DNA of 64,000 bases from Shewanella holmiensis (GCF_025370255.1 NZ_JAMTCD010000013.1:52510-116509); one strand, 5' to 3'; positions 1-8,913 are shown, counted from the stretch's first letter. Notes: a model not told the origin generated them from the sequence alone. Program-made: numbers and translations.

Positions 1-153
1 GTGTGACACGTCAAACATACCCGCGTCTTGACGAACAGCGTGATGCTCTTCGATTTGCGAACCATAGTTAATTGGCATTTCCCAACCGTGGAAATCCACC
101 ATCTTGGCGTTCGATTCTAAATGCTTGTTGAAGAGTACCGTTTTGCTAGCCAT
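1..153 (-). CDS. gcvT: Aminomethyltransferase GcvT (glycine cleavage T protein), 5' part only
   Basis: The first 51 codons on the minus strand begin [20 protein letters not shown] and continue with a typical GcvT N-terminus ([21 protein letters not shown], then DAGMFDVSH). GcvT transfers the aminomethyl carbon from lipoyl-H protein to tetrahydrofolate in the cytoplasmic glycine cleavage system. The rest of the gene lies beyond the left edge. The ATG at 151-153 is preceded by AAGGGATAAG, a usable ribosome-binding site. It follows ubiI on the same strand, as in E. coli. Assignment is from recognised N-terminal sequence and context. Confidence 0.93.
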   Translation of the reverse strand, partial: MASKTVLFNKHLESNAKMVDFHGWEMPINYGSQIEEHHAVRQDAGMFDVSH

Positions 154-222
154 TCTTATCCCTTATTGTGGGTAGTGCCATGTTAAAAACACAGCCTAGG
201 TATTTGCTAAAATTCGGCCAAA

Positions 223-277
223 ATTATACTCGGCAGAGTTGGATTGTATACAAAAAAATTTTCTAATCCGACCGAGT
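223..277 (-). promoter_or_regulatory. Candidate gcv promoter overlapped by a dyad
   Basis: On the minus strand a perfect TATAAT (complement of 223-228) lies 70 bases upstream of the gcvT start, with TTGTAT (248-253) at 19 bp spacing as a weak -35. The same stretch is spanned by two nested inverted pairs, ACTCGG (228-233)/CCGAGT (272-277) and GGATT (241-245)/AATCC (265-269). I see no tandem glycine-riboswitch core here. The dyad could be a regulator site or a hairpin; its function is inference. Confidence 0.35.
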
Positions 278-384
278 TATCATTAGTTTAGCTAATGCGA
301 CATATGTAATAAATTTACAACCCTTTTAGATAAAAATCATCTATAGGGCTAGATCACCTGATATATAAGCGATTTTAAAGATTC

Positions 385-1608
385 TCAAGATGAAATTGAT
401 TCACGACACAGTTTAGGTAATGTCATCTTGTTGCCCATGGCTTGTCTGACGAACACTGTTTTCAGACCAGCAACATTATCAACCAGTGATAATCCGATGT
501 CGCGGATGGCTTTTTTCAATGGATTGCGTCCAGCAAACAGGCGCTTGAAGGCTTCCATCGTGGCGATCATTTCCATCGCTTCGGCTTTTCGCCAGCGCTC
601 TAAAGCACGTAAATGACGATAATCACCAATATCTTTGCCTTGCTCATGCAGTTCTGTCACTGTTTGAATAATGCTGGCGGCATCTAAAAAGCCTAAGTTA
701 ACCCCTTGTCCTGCCAATGGGTGTATCGTGTGGGCCGCATCTCCGGCTAGCACTAAACGATGGCGGGCAAAATGACGCGCATAACGCATACGTAACGGAA
801 AGGCATGGCGCTCACTGACCACTTCACACACACCTAAACGACTGTCTAAAGCCGCGGTTAACGCATGACCAAACGTGACATCATCTAACGCTAACAATTG
901 CTCGGCATGTTGAGGTGACGTTGACCAAACAATTGAACACAGATTGTCTTCATAAAGTGGCAGCATGGCCAGTGGTCCGTCGGGTAAAAAGGCCTGACGA
1001 GCGGTGGCATCGTGGGCGAGTTCGGTGCGCACTGTGGCAACAATGGCATGGTGGCCGTAATCCCAAAAAGTTAATGGAATTTGGCATTGTTGGCGTACCC
1101 ATGAATTAGCACCATCGGCACCGACAACTAACGCGGCTGACATATTGTCACCATTCTCAAGGGTTAACCATGCTTCGCGTTCACCAAATGCCACACGTTG
1201 CAATTTTTGTTGTTCGATATGGGTGATATTGCTGAGCTCGCTGACTCGTTTGGCAAGTGCAAAGCTAATGGCATCGTTTTCAATGATCGCCCCAAGATGG
1301 TTTTCGCTGATGGCGTGGGCATCAAATTCAATTTTACCTATGCCGTCTTTGTCCCATACCATCATTTTTTGATACGGGCTGACGCGGCTGTGGTCAAGGT
1401 ATTGCCATGCACCAAGGTTAATGAGCAGTTGTTGGCTGGCTTTATTAATGGCGCTAACGCGCAATTTAGGCTCACCGCTAGGGGCTTGTGTGCTACTAGC
1501 ATCAATGACCACCACCTTTAAATTGGCTTCGGCTAAGCCAATGGCGGTCGCTAATCCCACCATTCCGCCGCCGACAATGGCAACATCGAAAGTTTGGCTG
1601 GTATACAT
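385..1608 (-). CDS. ubiI: UbiI/VisC-type FAD-dependent ubiquinone C5-hydroxylase
   Basis: This 407-residue protein is a UbiH/UbiF/UbiI-family flavoprotein mono-oxygenase of ubiquinone biosynthesis, acting at the inner membrane face. It has the N-terminal FAD-binding GGGMVG (residues 13-18), the mid-chain GADGANSWVRQQ motif and the GDAAHTIHPLAGQGVNLGF motif starting near residue 289. The stretch LTFWDYGHHAIVATVRTE closely resembles E. coli UbiI rather than UbiF, and its position between ubiH and gcvT also matches ubiI. The start at 1608 is supported by AAGGACACTGCT before ATG. It lies 74 bases downstream of ubiH and is probably cotranscribed with it. Confidence 0.9.
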   Translation of the reverse strand: MYTSQTFDVAIVGGGMVGLATAIGLAEANLKVVVIDASSTQAPSGEPKLRVSAINKASQQLLINLGAWQYLDHSRVSPYQKMMVWDKDGIGKIEFDAHAISENHLGAIIENDAISFALAKRVSELSNITHIEQQKLQRVAFGEREAWLTLENGDNMSAALVVGADGANSWVRQQCQIPLTFWDYGHHAIVATVRTELAHDATARQAFLPDGPLAMLPLYEDNLCSIVWSTSPQHAEQLLALDDVTFGHALTAALDSRLGVCEVVSERHAFPLRMRYARHFARHRLVLAGDAAHTIHPLAGQGVNLGFLDAASIIQTVTELHEQGKDIGDYRHLRALERWRKAEAMEMIATMEAFKRLFAGRNPLKKAIRDIGLSLVDNVAGLKTVFVRQAMGNKMTLPKLCRESISS

Positions 1609-1682
1609 AGCAGTGTCCTTTTAAAGCATCAGTGAAAAAGTAAATCGGTGTGCAGTGTTAGTACATTAGATATTCAATCAAT

Positions 1683-2960
1683 TTAACGCCAGCCCATGGC
1701 AATTTGTGCCACAGGCCGTTTTAGCGGCGGCAACCATGACAGTAACCTTAACCCCAATGAACGCCCTGCCACCAGTGGCCAATGTTGATTTGAAAAGCCG
1801 CGCACTAAAAATTCGATATTACGCAAAGTACTGTGACGATCGTCCTGACGCGCGGCCAAATATTGATGGACAATCTCGCTGGAGCCAACATCAAAAGGAA
1901 CTAGGTTACCCTGGGCGTTATCGTCAACCTGTTTAAGTGCGGTTTCAATCACCTGGATCAGCCCAACAACATCGCGTAAGCCTAAATTAAACCCTTGTCC
2001 AGCAATGGGGTGCAAAGTTTGCGCGGCATTACCGACAAACACACAACGGTGGAATATAGGTCGCGCCATTGTGGTTAAGGTTAACGGGTAAGTCACGCGC
2101 TTGCCTACCTGGGTAAAGCGCCCTGCCCGATTGCCAAAAGCCTGTTGTAATTGCTGTAAAAAGTCAGCTTCATCGGCCTGTGCCAATTGCGCAGCCTGTT
2201 GAGGTGAAACCGCCCACACCAGAGATAACCTGGCATGGCCTGATGCGCGCAGCGTTTGGCCTTTTACCGCAGGCTGATTGCTCATGGGTAACAAGGCTAA
2301 TGGGCCGGTTTCAGTGAATCTTTCATATGCCCAGTGTTGATGCGGTTTGTCGGTTTCAACATTGGCGACAACAGCACTTTGCTGAAAATCAATTTGTTCG
2401 GCCTCTTGCTTTAACTGTTGGCGCACCACTGAATTAGCACCGTCTGCCGCCACCAGCAATTTAGCACTAAGGGTAATACCATTATCTAAAGTTAAATAAT
2501 GGCCGTGCGCGTCGCTGGTAAGTTGGCTAAGTTTAGCGGGGCAGAATAAGGTGATATCTGCTTGTTTAAGCTGTTCAAATAGCACCTGTCCCACTTGCGC
2601 GAGTTCAACCACCTGACCGAGTGCCGATAGGCCCAATGGCTTGGCGTTCAGTTCGGTCATACCAAAATGGCCGCGATCTGAAATATGAATATCTTGAATT
2701 GCTGTGCCTAAATGGCTTAGCGCAGGCCAAATGCCTAAGCGATTGAGTTCAAAAATAGAGCCGTGGGCTATAGCAATCGATCGGGCATCAAACCCAGGGT
2801 GACTGTCGTCGGCTTGCTGCGCTTCAATCAGGGCGATAGATAGTGGTTGTGCTCGGCCTTGATTGAGCTTGGCAAGCCCTAACGCTAGGGTTGCGCCAGC
2901 CATGGCGCCGCCAATAATGACAATATCAAAGGGTTGCAATGCTGCTGATGCTGAATTCAT
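1683..2960 (-). CDS. ubiH: UbiH, 2-octaprenyl-6-methoxyphenol hydroxylase (C1 hydroxylation)
   Basis: This 425-residue FAD mono-oxygenase hydroxylates the C1 position of the ubiquinone ring precursor. Visible features are IIGGAMAGATLAL near the N-terminus, DARSIAIAHGS, the VAADGANSVVRQQ motif and, from about residue 310, GNAAQTLHPIAGQGFNLGL, in which Asn replaces the first Asp of the usual GDAAH; this N is also typical of E. coli UbiH. It is followed by ubiI and preceded at a 39-bp gap by ygfB. In E. coli pepP lies between ygfB and ubiH; it is absent here. Confidence 0.92.
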   Translation of the reverse strand: MNSASAALQPFDIVIIGGAMAGATLALGLAKLNQGRAQPLSIALIEAQQADDSHPGFDARSIAIAHGSIFELNRLGIWPALSHLGTAIQDIHISDRGHFGMTELNAKPLGLSALGQVVELAQVGQVLFEQLKQADITLFCPAKLSQLTSDAHGHYLTLDNGITLSAKLLVAADGANSVVRQQLKQEAEQIDFQQSAVVANVETDKPHQHWAYERFTETGPLALLPMSNQPAVKGQTLRASGHARLSLVWAVSPQQAAQLAQADEADFLQQLQQAFGNRAGRFTQVGKRVTYPLTLTTMARPIFHRCVFVGNAAQTLHPIAGQGFNLGLRDVVGLIQVIETALKQVDDNAQGNLVPFDVGSSEIVHQYLAARQDDRHSTLRNIEFLVRGFSNQHWPLVAGRSLGLRLLSWLPPLKRPVAQIAMGWR

Positions 2961-2999
2961 ATCTCAACTCAATCGCTTATGAATTATATGGCTAAATGA

Positions 3000-3575
3000 T
3001 TAGTGAACGGTTTGAGTGGTTTCGGTATTGTCCATTTCCGGCTCTGGACCAAACTCGGAATAACATAAAATAGCGGCCATCCGCACAAACTCTTGTAACT
3101 CAATATAAGCTGCTTCTGACTCTTCATCGTCGCCTACATCAAATTCTACCTGAGCAATTTCAGCAAGATCTTTAATCACTTCTTTTACGTCGTCTGATGC
3201 CTGATTCAATTTAGGCTGAATAATGGCAATACCCGTTAAAAAGCTTTGGGTCCATAATGATAGCGCTTCTACGCGATGCGATAGCGACACTTCTTCTTCA
3301 GGCAACAATAATGTGAAGCCGAATTCAAAATCAACCAAACGGGTGACGGTATCTTGGTAAAGCTCGGTGATCAGTTGGAGTAAGTTGCTTTCTAGTGCCT
3401 TACCATCATTCATTAAATCTATTAATGGGCCAACCCAAGTTTGGTTATCCTGTTCAACACCACCACAGATTAAGCCGACCAATGCACCGTGAACTTCTAC
3501 TGGGTGCTGGCCAATTTCGGCGGCGTCGAGGGCTTTTTTAAGGTTGTCGATACATAATGAAGGTGGGATTGCCAT
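3000..3575 (-). CDS. ygfB: YgfB/YecA (UPF0149) family protein
   Basis: The 191-residue acidic helical protein matches the YgfB/YecA family (N-terminal LKKALDAAEIGQHPVEVHGALVGL pattern, central W-x-Q-S-F-L-x-G, acidic C-terminal VEFDVGDDEESEAAY region). The biochemical role of the family is poorly defined. The start has AGGAAAGTACC upstream of the ATG. It is divergent from zapA and heads the ygfB-ubiH-ubiI run, the conserved gammaproteobacterial order. No zinc-binding SEC-C tail is present, so it is the YgfB rather than the YecA form. Confidence 0.9.
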   Translation of the reverse strand: MAIPPSLCIDNLKKALDAAEIGQHPVEVHGALVGLICGGVEQDNQTWVGPLIDLMNDGKALESNLLQLITELYQDTVTRLVDFEFGFTLLLPEEEVSLSHRVEALSLWTQSFLTGIAIIQPKLNQASDDVKEVIKDLAEIAQVEFDVGDDEESEAAYIELQEFVRMAAILCYSEFGPEPEMDNTETTQTVH

Positions 3576-3793
3576 GGTACTTTCCTAAAGGGCGATAACT
3601 TTCCCAATGCTAGCAGAGTTCGCTATTAGCGCCAAATACTTGCAGCCACGATGTGAGATAAAAGCCAGATTTGCTCAGACATACAGCAAATAGATAAAAA
3701 GGCGCCTGCTTGCCTTGCGCTTTTAAATCCACACCTATATAGTTCGGCTTTAACAATATATGCTTTTTTTATAAAGGATCTTGCCGCGACGTT

Positions 3794-4102
3794 ATGAGTA
3801 CCAGCGCTGTTGAAATAACCCTTTTAGGGCGCACCTACTCCATCGCATGTCCAAAAGGACGTGAGGATAATCTACGCTCAGTGGCCAGAGAGGTTGAGGC
3901 ACAGCTCACCAATCTTAAAACACGTACCAATAGTTTAAGCCGCGAAGAATTAGCCATTATGGCCGCGTTAAATATTGGTAATGAATTGTTTGAAGAAAAG
4001 CAGAAAAATAAACACTATATGGCGCAAATGGACGAGCGTATTTCTTTGTTACAATCTACGCTTGAAAATTCGTTGATTGAACGAAGTCGCAAGGACGACT
4101 AG
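3794..4102 (+). CDS. zapA: Cell division protein ZapA
   Basis: ZapA is a small cytoplasmic protein that cross-links FtsZ protofilaments at the division ring. This 102-residue protein has the ZapA N-terminal globular part (VEITLLGRTYSIACPKGRED) and a C-terminal coiled coil from about residue 60 (NELFEEKQKNKHYMAQMDERI). Its place, divergent from ygfB and directly ahead of 6S RNA and fau, is the E. coli arrangement. The only Shine-Dalgarno-like sequence (AAGGAT) sits unusually far (about 16 bases) from the ATG. Confidence 0.95.
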   Translation: MSTSAVEITLLGRTYSIACPKGREDNLRSVAREVEAQLTNLKTRTNSLSREELAIMAALNIGNELFEEKQKNKHYMAQMDERISLLQSTLENSLIERSRKDD

Positions 4103-4142
4103 AATCAGTTTTAGATATTTGCGTTAAGCAACTATCAACCTG

Positions 4143-4330
4143 TTTTGCTCCCTGGGATATGCGTGTGTTGGTAATGTCCCTGTGCCGATATTTACAAACC
4201 CAGGGTGAATGCTTTCATTGACATTGTGCATGCTCGGCTCGTATCGAGAAGCCTTAGGATATGAACATTTACCCGCCTTGAACCTACGGTTCAAGGGCTT
4301 ACACCAGCCACGGTATTCTGGGGAGCATCC
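4143..4330 (+). ncRNA. ssrS: 6S RNA
   Basis: The interval between zapA and fau carries the 6S RNA, which mimics an open promoter and binds sigma-70 RNA polymerase in stationary phase. The closing stem is visible: GCTCCCTGGGATATGC near 4147 pairs with GTATTCTGGGGAGC ending near 4325. Blocks shared with E. coli 6S include GTCCC-TG-GCCGATATTT, GCATGCTCGG, CGAGAAGCCTTA, and CCTTGAACC followed by GGTTCAAGGG-TTACA. Ends are estimated from the stem. Position and conserved blocks make this firm. Confidence 0.93.
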
Positions 4331-4336
4331 TAATTT

Positions 4337-5137
4337 ATGACCATCACTCGCTACATGAACACTGCTGAAACACCAGTAGAGTTAACACCGGCTAAAACCA
4401 CCTATTTCTCGTCTATAAACAAACACTTAGACAGTGCTAATCAGGCATTATCTGCAGTGGATGCTGATAATCAGCATGTGAATATTGACAACCTAGCCCA
4501 TCAAGACTCGGGTTTTGAATTAAGCAATCAAGAGCGCTATGCCCTATTTGACAGCCAGGGAATGGGCCGCGATTTTATTCGCCGTCATATTCGTGAAGAA
4601 CGTAAAAGCTTTACCTCGGCTGAGCAACATCAATTAGCATTAATTGCTAGCCGTCATATGTTGGCAGAAATTCAGCAACAAAATGCCCAACATGTGGCTT
4701 TGTATTTCAGCCACGATGGTGAATTGGCCACTGAAAAATTGATTGAAGCCTTATGGCATATTGGGGTGAAAACCTATTTGCCAATTATTCATCCTTTTTG
4801 TCCTGGTCACTTATTGTTTTGTCACTACCACAGTGAGTCGGTATTAGTAAGAAACAAGTTTGGTATTTCAGAGCCGAAGCTGAATGTACAAGACGTGATC
4901 CCTACACCTAAACTAGACATGATCGTTACCCCATTAGTGGCATTTGACGGTGCCTGTAACCGTATGGGCATGGGCGGCGGTTATTACGATAGAACCTTGA
5001 AACACAGCGTAGACAACAAACCTTTTGCGGTTGGATTTGCCCACGACTGCCAACAGGTGAGCCATTTGCCTGTTGAGTGTTGGGATGTGCCATTGCCATT
5101 AGTGATCACGCCAACTAGACGCTTAGCCCGTAACTAA
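4337..5137 (+). CDS. fau: 5-formyltetrahydrofolate cyclo-ligase family protein (Fau/YgfA), with long N-terminus
   Basis: The enzyme converts 5-formyl-THF to 5,10-methenyl-THF with ATP. The C-terminal about 190 residues match E. coli YgfA: YFSHDGELATEKLIEALW, the EPKLNVQDVIPTPKLDMIV stretch, and the substrate-binding loop RMGMGGGYYDRTL, followed by GFAHDCQ and WDVPLPLVITP. Compared with E. coli the frame has about 75 extra N-terminal residues. An internal ATG at 4562 (MGRDFIRRHIREERKSF) aligns with the family start, so the upstream part may be untranslated 6S-adjacent leader; neither start has a strong ribosome-binding site. Cotranscription with 6S RNA is known in E. coli. Confidence 0.88.
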   Translation: MTITRYMNTAETPVELTPAKTTYFSSINKHLDSANQALSAVDADNQHVNIDNLAHQDSGFELSNQERYALFDSQGMGRDFIRRHIREERKSFTSAEQHQLALIASRHMLAEIQQQNAQHVALYFSHDGELATEKLIEALWHIGVKTYLPIIHPFCPGHLLFCHYHSESVLVRNKFGISEPKLNVQDVIPTPKLDMIVTPLVAFDGACNRMGMGGGYYDRTLKHSVDNKPFAVGFAHDCQQVSHLPVECWDVPLPLVITPTRRLARN

Positions 5138-5186
5138 ATGCGCAAGCTAAGCACTAAAGTGCTAAGGCTTGGGTAGCGTAAACATA

Positions 5187-5226
5187 AAAATCCCCAGTAC
5201 ATTTGCTGTATTGGGGATTCTTATTT
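5187..5226 (+). terminator. Intrinsic terminator after fau
   Basis: A hairpin with arms AATCCCCAGTAC and GTATTGGGGATT (loop ATTTGCT) is followed by CTTATTTT. It is 52 bases beyond the fau stop and also faces the convergent downstream gene, so it may work in both directions. Confidence 0.75.
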
Positions 5227-5316
5227 TATAGCTTAGTAAAACTCACTCAATAATAGCAAAGTGATTAACCTCAACTCGGGTTTAGAGATGGGCTCAATAG
5301 CCTCAACTCTGATTAC

Positions 5317-6627
5317 TTAGCTTATTAACGCTTTTTCCAGTGCTTGACTGACATCGGCAATAATATCGTCAATATGCTCAATGCCCACTGAAATTCTAAT
5401 TAAGTCTTCCGACACTCCCGCTTTTGCCAGTTCGGCCGCATCGAGTTGTCTGTGGGTAGTACTGGCAGGATGACAGGCTAATGATTTGGCATCACCAATG
5501 TTGACTAAACGTAACACCATTTGTAGCGCATCAATAAACTTACCGCCCGCCACTTTACCTGCCTGCGCATCTGCCGCTTTAATGCCAAAACTGATAATAC
5601 CTGAAGCTTTACCACCCGTGATTTTTTGGCAACGTTCGAACTGTGGACTATTAGGTAATGCTGCATAGTTAACCCAACTCACTTGTGGGTGTGAGTCAAG
5701 GTACTCTGCCAACGCCAAAGCATTACTGCAGTGGCGTTCCATGCGTAAGCTAAGGGTTTCTAAGCCTTGCAGTAATAAAAAGGCACTTTGAGGCGATAAC
5801 GCTGCACCGGTGTTGCGCAGTGGTACTACGCGACAACGACCAATAAAGGCCGCTGGACCAAATGCTTCGGTATAAACCACGCCGTGATAAGACGGATCTG
5901 GCTGGTTAAGTAGGGCAAAACGCGCTTTATTAGCAACCCAATCAAATTTACCGGAATCAATAATCACCCCACCAATAGTGGTGCCATGGCCGCCGATATA
6001 TTTGGTTAATGAATGAATAACAATATCGGCGCCGTGATCAAATGCGCGGCACAACACCGGAGTGGCCACAGTATTATCGACCACTAGCGGCACCCCATGT
6101 TTATGGGCAATATCGGCTAAACGCTGTAAATCGACCACGTTACCCGCAGGGTTACCAATCGACTCACAAAATAAGGCTTTGGTTTTATCGTCTATTAGGG
6201 CTTCAAGGCCAGCATAATCATCATAAGCGGCCATGCGTACTTCCACGCCTTGGCGTGGCAATGTGTGGGCAAATAAATTATAGGTGCCACCATATAATTG
6301 ACTGGTGCTTACGATGTTATCACCCACCTGAGTTAAGGCTTGAATCGCATAAGTAATTGCCGCCATACCTGAAGCTACGGCTAATGCCGCAATACCGCCT
6401 TCAATGGCGGCAAGACGCTGCTCTAATACATCTGTTGTGGGATTCATTATGCGGGTGTAAATATTACCAGCCACTTTTAAGTCGAATAGATCAGCACCAT
6501 GTTGGGTGTCATCAAAGGTATAAGAGGTGGTTTGGTAAATGGGCACGGCTGCTGCCTTGGTCGTTGCTTCAGATTTATAGCCGTGGTGCAGCGCGAGCGA
6601 TTCGAGTTTCAAATTTGCCGTTGACAT
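5317..6627 (-). CDS. metY: O-acetylhomoserine (thiol)-lyase / sulfhydrylase (MetY type), PLP enzyme
   Basis: This Cys/Met-metabolism PLP enzyme makes homocysteine or cysteine from an O-acetylated amino acid and sulfide. The PLP lysine is in SLTKYIGGHG (Lys209 from the chosen start), with YTRIMNPTTDVLEQR, the SQLYGGTYNLF stretch and the long C-terminal half (LRNTGAALSPQSAFLLLQGLETLSLRMERH split) typical of MetY-like sulfhydrylases rather than MetB. The start at 6627 is chosen because AAGGAAGG precedes that ATG and the family N-terminus begins there; 19 further in-frame upstream residues are unlikely. A tandem MetJ-type operator lies 60 bases upstream. Confidence 0.9.
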   Translation of the reverse strand: MSTANLKLESLALHHGYKSEATTKAAAVPIYQTTSYTFDDTQHGADLFDLKVAGNIYTRIMNPTTDVLEQRLAAIEGGIAALAVASGMAAITYAIQALTQVGDNIVSTSQLYGGTYNLFAHTLPRQGVEVRMAAYDDYAGLEALIDDKTKALFCESIGNPAGNVVDLQRLADIAHKHGVPLVVDNTVATPVLCRAFDHGADIVIHSLTKYIGGHGTTIGGVIIDSGKFDWVANKARFALLNQPDPSYHGVVYTEAFGPAAFIGRCRVVPLRNTGAALSPQSAFLLLQGLETLSLRMERHCSNALALAEYLDSHPQVSWVNYAALPNSPQFERCQKITGGKASGIISFGIKAADAQAGKVAGGKFIDALQMVLRLVNIGDAKSLACHPASTTHRQLDAAELAKAGVSEDLIRISVGIEHIDDIIADVSQALEKALIS

Positions 6628-6686
6628 AATACCTTCCTTTGATGATAAGCAGTGTGAATATTGCACTGATATCCACACTAGCAAAT

Positions 6687-6702
6687 AGCCATCTAGAAGT
6701 CT
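6687..6702 (-). promoter_or_regulatory. Tandem MetJ operator (met box)
   Basis: Reading the minus strand, AGACTTCT and AGATGGCT stand head to tail. Against the met-box consensus AGACGTCT they match 7/8 and 6/8. MetJ binds such contiguous 8-mers with S-adenosylmethionine as corepressor. The position, 60 bp upstream of the sulfhydrylase gene, fits methionine repression. Confidence 0.7.
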
Positions 6703-6733
6703 AAATATTTTATTTGTTAATTGCTCTCTAGCA

Positions 6734-7459
6734 TTACATTAACTGCCGCCCACCATCAACCGCATAGCTACGGCCAGTGACATAGTGGCTTGATTGCAGG
6801 TACTCCACTAGGGCGATAATTTCCTGATTTCCGGCTTCTTTTGGCAATATGGCTTTAGCTAACGCGTTAACTTTATAAGCATCATCATCGTGTTCGTTAA
6901 ATAAAATCATCGCGGGCGCAATAGAGTTAACTTTAACGTGTGGTGCGAGTTTGGTGGCAAAAGATAAGGTTAAATTGTGAAGTGCAGCTTTACTGGCAGC
7001 ATAGGCTATGTGTTTTTTGCTTCCCTTTTCGGCTACATAGTCAGTGATATGAATAATATTACTGGCACCTATCGCATCGTTATTTAGTTTAGCGCTGTTT
7101 ATTAATAAGTCGGCCAATGCCAGGTTTATTTCATAGGGTGCGTTCACATGGACCTGCATCATGCGATTAATGGTTTCACCAGGGCTTAATGAGTTGTTGT
7201 CGGGTAACCAATCTGAAGCGTTATGAATAATGCAATCTAAACGCGCGGCACCGTTAACCTGCTCAATTAAATTGGCAATTGAGGTACTCTCGGTTAAATC
7301 ACATTGGATCAGCGTTGCGCCTAATTTACGTAACTGCTCTATGCTGTCGTAGTGACTACGATAAGTACCAATAACGTTATCCCCACGGGCTAAAAAGTAC
7401 TTTGCGAGTGCATAGCCTATGCGTTTACCTACGCCTGTAATCAATACCGTCTTATTCAT
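6734..7459 (-). CDS. folM: Dihydromonapterin reductase FolM (SDR family)
   Basis: FolM reduces dihydromonapterin to tetrahydromonapterin and is a short-chain dehydrogenase. The 241-residue protein has the cofactor motif TGVGKRIG (8-15), the active-site pair Tyr153/Lys157 in YAASK, and strings shared with E. coli FolM: CIIHNASDW, MMQVHVNAPY, HITDYV-EKGSKKHIAYAASKAAL, VKVNSIAP-ILFNEHDD and VTGRSYAVDGGRQL. It runs on the same strand as the MetY gene but starts 107 bases away from it in a separate unit. Confidence 0.9.
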   Translation of the reverse strand: MNKTVLITGVGKRIGYALAKYFLARGDNVIGTYRSHYDSIEQLRKLGATLIQCDLTESTSIANLIEQVNGAARLDCIIHNASDWLPDNNSLSPGETINRMMQVHVNAPYEINLALADLLINSAKLNNDAIGASNIIHITDYVAEKGSKKHIAYAASKAALHNLTLSFATKLAPHVKVNSIAPAMILFNEHDDDAYKVNALAKAILPKEAGNQEIIALVEYLQSSHYVTGRSYAVDGGRQLM

Positions 7460-7669
7460 ATACTTCTCTTATTCATCAGGATAGATTTGTTATTTTTCAT
7501 TACCTTAGCATATCGACAAAGTCGCATACTAGGGACTGTTGTTAATAACCCACACTACCGTAAACTTAATACACTTCGATGACAGTACATTACGCTGGCA
7601 AGCTTGATTAGGTTTAAAATTTTATGCTCAAATTAGCATTAATCCAACGTTTGGCTGATCAACGCTAAC

Positions 7670-7972
7670 TTACAGCATAAAAAACAGTCCCATGCTGATC
7701 ACTATCGTTAACAGGGTATTTTTAGTAAACCACGCCAGTAATGTGGCAACCAGAGCGCAGATGAGATAAGGATTAGAAAGCGATAAATCCAGTTGGTTAT
7801 TTGGGGCAAACACTATCGGCGCAAAAATAGCGGTTAACACTGCGGGGGCGGAATAACTTAAAAACGTCAGTGTTTTTTGGCTTAATCTAATCGGTACTCT
7901 CGGCTCAAGTAACGCATGACGACTGGCAAATACGATGATTGCCATCAATATTATGGTTAACCAAATCATCAT
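7670..7972 (-). CDS. azlD: AzlD-family branched-chain amino acid exporter subunit
   Basis: A 100-residue, very hydrophobic protein with three to four predicted membrane segments and the AzlD pattern FASRHALLEPRVPIRLSQ followed by LSYSAPAVLTAIFAPIVF. AzlD is the small partner of AzlC in branched-chain amino acid export. Its ATG overlaps the azlC stop codon (4-bp overlap), so the two are translationally coupled. Confidence 0.88.
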   Translation of the reverse strand: MMIWLTIILMAIIVFASRHALLEPRVPIRLSQKTLTFLSYSAPAVLTAIFAPIVFAPNNQLDLSLSNPYLICALVATLLAWFTKNTLLTIVISMGLFFML

Positions 7973-8754
7973 TTTGTCTCCTCAATTGACACGGGCTTAT
8001 CTGGTTTATCTGATCCAGCCGAATCATGCACTGACTCTGCGGTAATACTGGCGTAACCGTACCCCGCAAACATCCCCGTAAGCGTGGCAATTAATAATCC
8101 TGATTGTATTTCTAACACTGCGCACACCACTGCCAGTACTAACGATACCAACACACAAATCAATACCGAAGGCTTAGTGACGCTTGGCACTACAATGGCA
8201 ATAAAAGTGGCAGCAATGGCGAAGTCGAGCCCTAATTCACCCAAATTATCAATATTTTGCCCTGCAACAATGCCAATAAAGGTGGCAATATTCCAACCTA
8301 AATAAAAGGTTAATCCACCACCTAACGCAAACCAGCGATCAAACTTGTGCTGCTGCCCCTGATTCGCAATGGCAAATAGCTCATCGGTTAATAAAAAACC
8401 CAAAGATAAACGCCATTTTAATGGTAATGGGCTAATGCGGTGACGCATTGCCATGGCATATAGCACATGGCGTGAAGTAATTAACAAGGTTGTGATAAGA
8501 ATACTGCCCAAGCCCACACCGGCTTTTATCATCCCAAGGGCAACTAACTGGGCGCTGCCTGCAAAAATAATGGCTGACATTGCCTGACTTTGTAAGCCAG
8601 TTAAACCTGTTTCAAGGGCGAGCGAACCCGCTAAGATACCCCAAGGGATAACCGCGATAGTTAACGGCATGACCGCCAGTGCACCAAGCCAATATGACTT
8701 AGCGCGGCTATGGTTTTGAGCTTTAATATTATTTGCAGATAATGGCAATGGCAT
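7969..8754 (-). CDS. azlC: AzlC-family branched-chain amino acid permease
   Basis: A 261-residue inner-membrane protein of the AzlC family (YgaZ-like). Visible family features are AVMPLTIAVIPWGILAGSLALETGLTG, then FAGSAQLVALGMI, the TSRHVLYAMAMRH motif, and LSLGFLLTDELFAIA. It pairs with AzlD for export of branched-chain amino acids. The last 25 residues are polar and charged, presumably cytoplasmic. It forms a two-gene operon with azlD. Confidence 0.9.
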   Translation of the reverse strand: MPLPLSANNIKAQNHSRAKSYWLGALAVMPLTIAVIPWGILAGSLALETGLTGLQSQAMSAIIFAGSAQLVALGMIKAGVGLGSILITTLLITSRHVLYAMAMRHRISPLPLKWRLSLGFLLTDELFAIANQGQQHKFDRWFALGGGLTFYLGWNIATFIGIVAGQNIDNLGELGLDFAIAATFIAIVVPSVTKPSVLICVLVSLVLAVVCAVLEIQSGLLIATLTGMFAGYGYASITAESVHDSAGSDKPDKPVSIEETK

Positions 8755-8842
8755 TCCTTGTAAAAATGAAGAATCGATTAACCGTAAGATTGAATCAAAT
8801 TGAGTTGAATGAGGTAAAGCTAACTTAACCTAACTGAATTAG

Positions 8843-8874
8843 ATAAAAAAAGCCCCTGATAAAATATCAAGGGC
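8843..8874 (-). terminator. Intrinsic terminator of the ion-channel gene
   Basis: On the minus strand the hairpin GCCCTTGATA-TTT-TATCAGGGGC is followed by seven T. It lies 40 bases after the stop codon of the channel gene. Confidence 0.8.
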
Positions 8875-8913
8875 GAGGTGTTGTGAGCGGATTTGAGAAT
8901 ATTTAACCTGACG

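Noticed and set aside
154..384. Possible glycine riboswitch upstream of gcvT
   Set aside because: No tandem aptamer core is recognisable; only a promoter-like TATAAT and a dyad are seen in this short interval.
6628..6733. Possible SAM riboswitch before the sulfhydrylase gene
   Set aside because: The leader is too short and lacks the conserved cores; a tandem MetJ operator explains regulation better.
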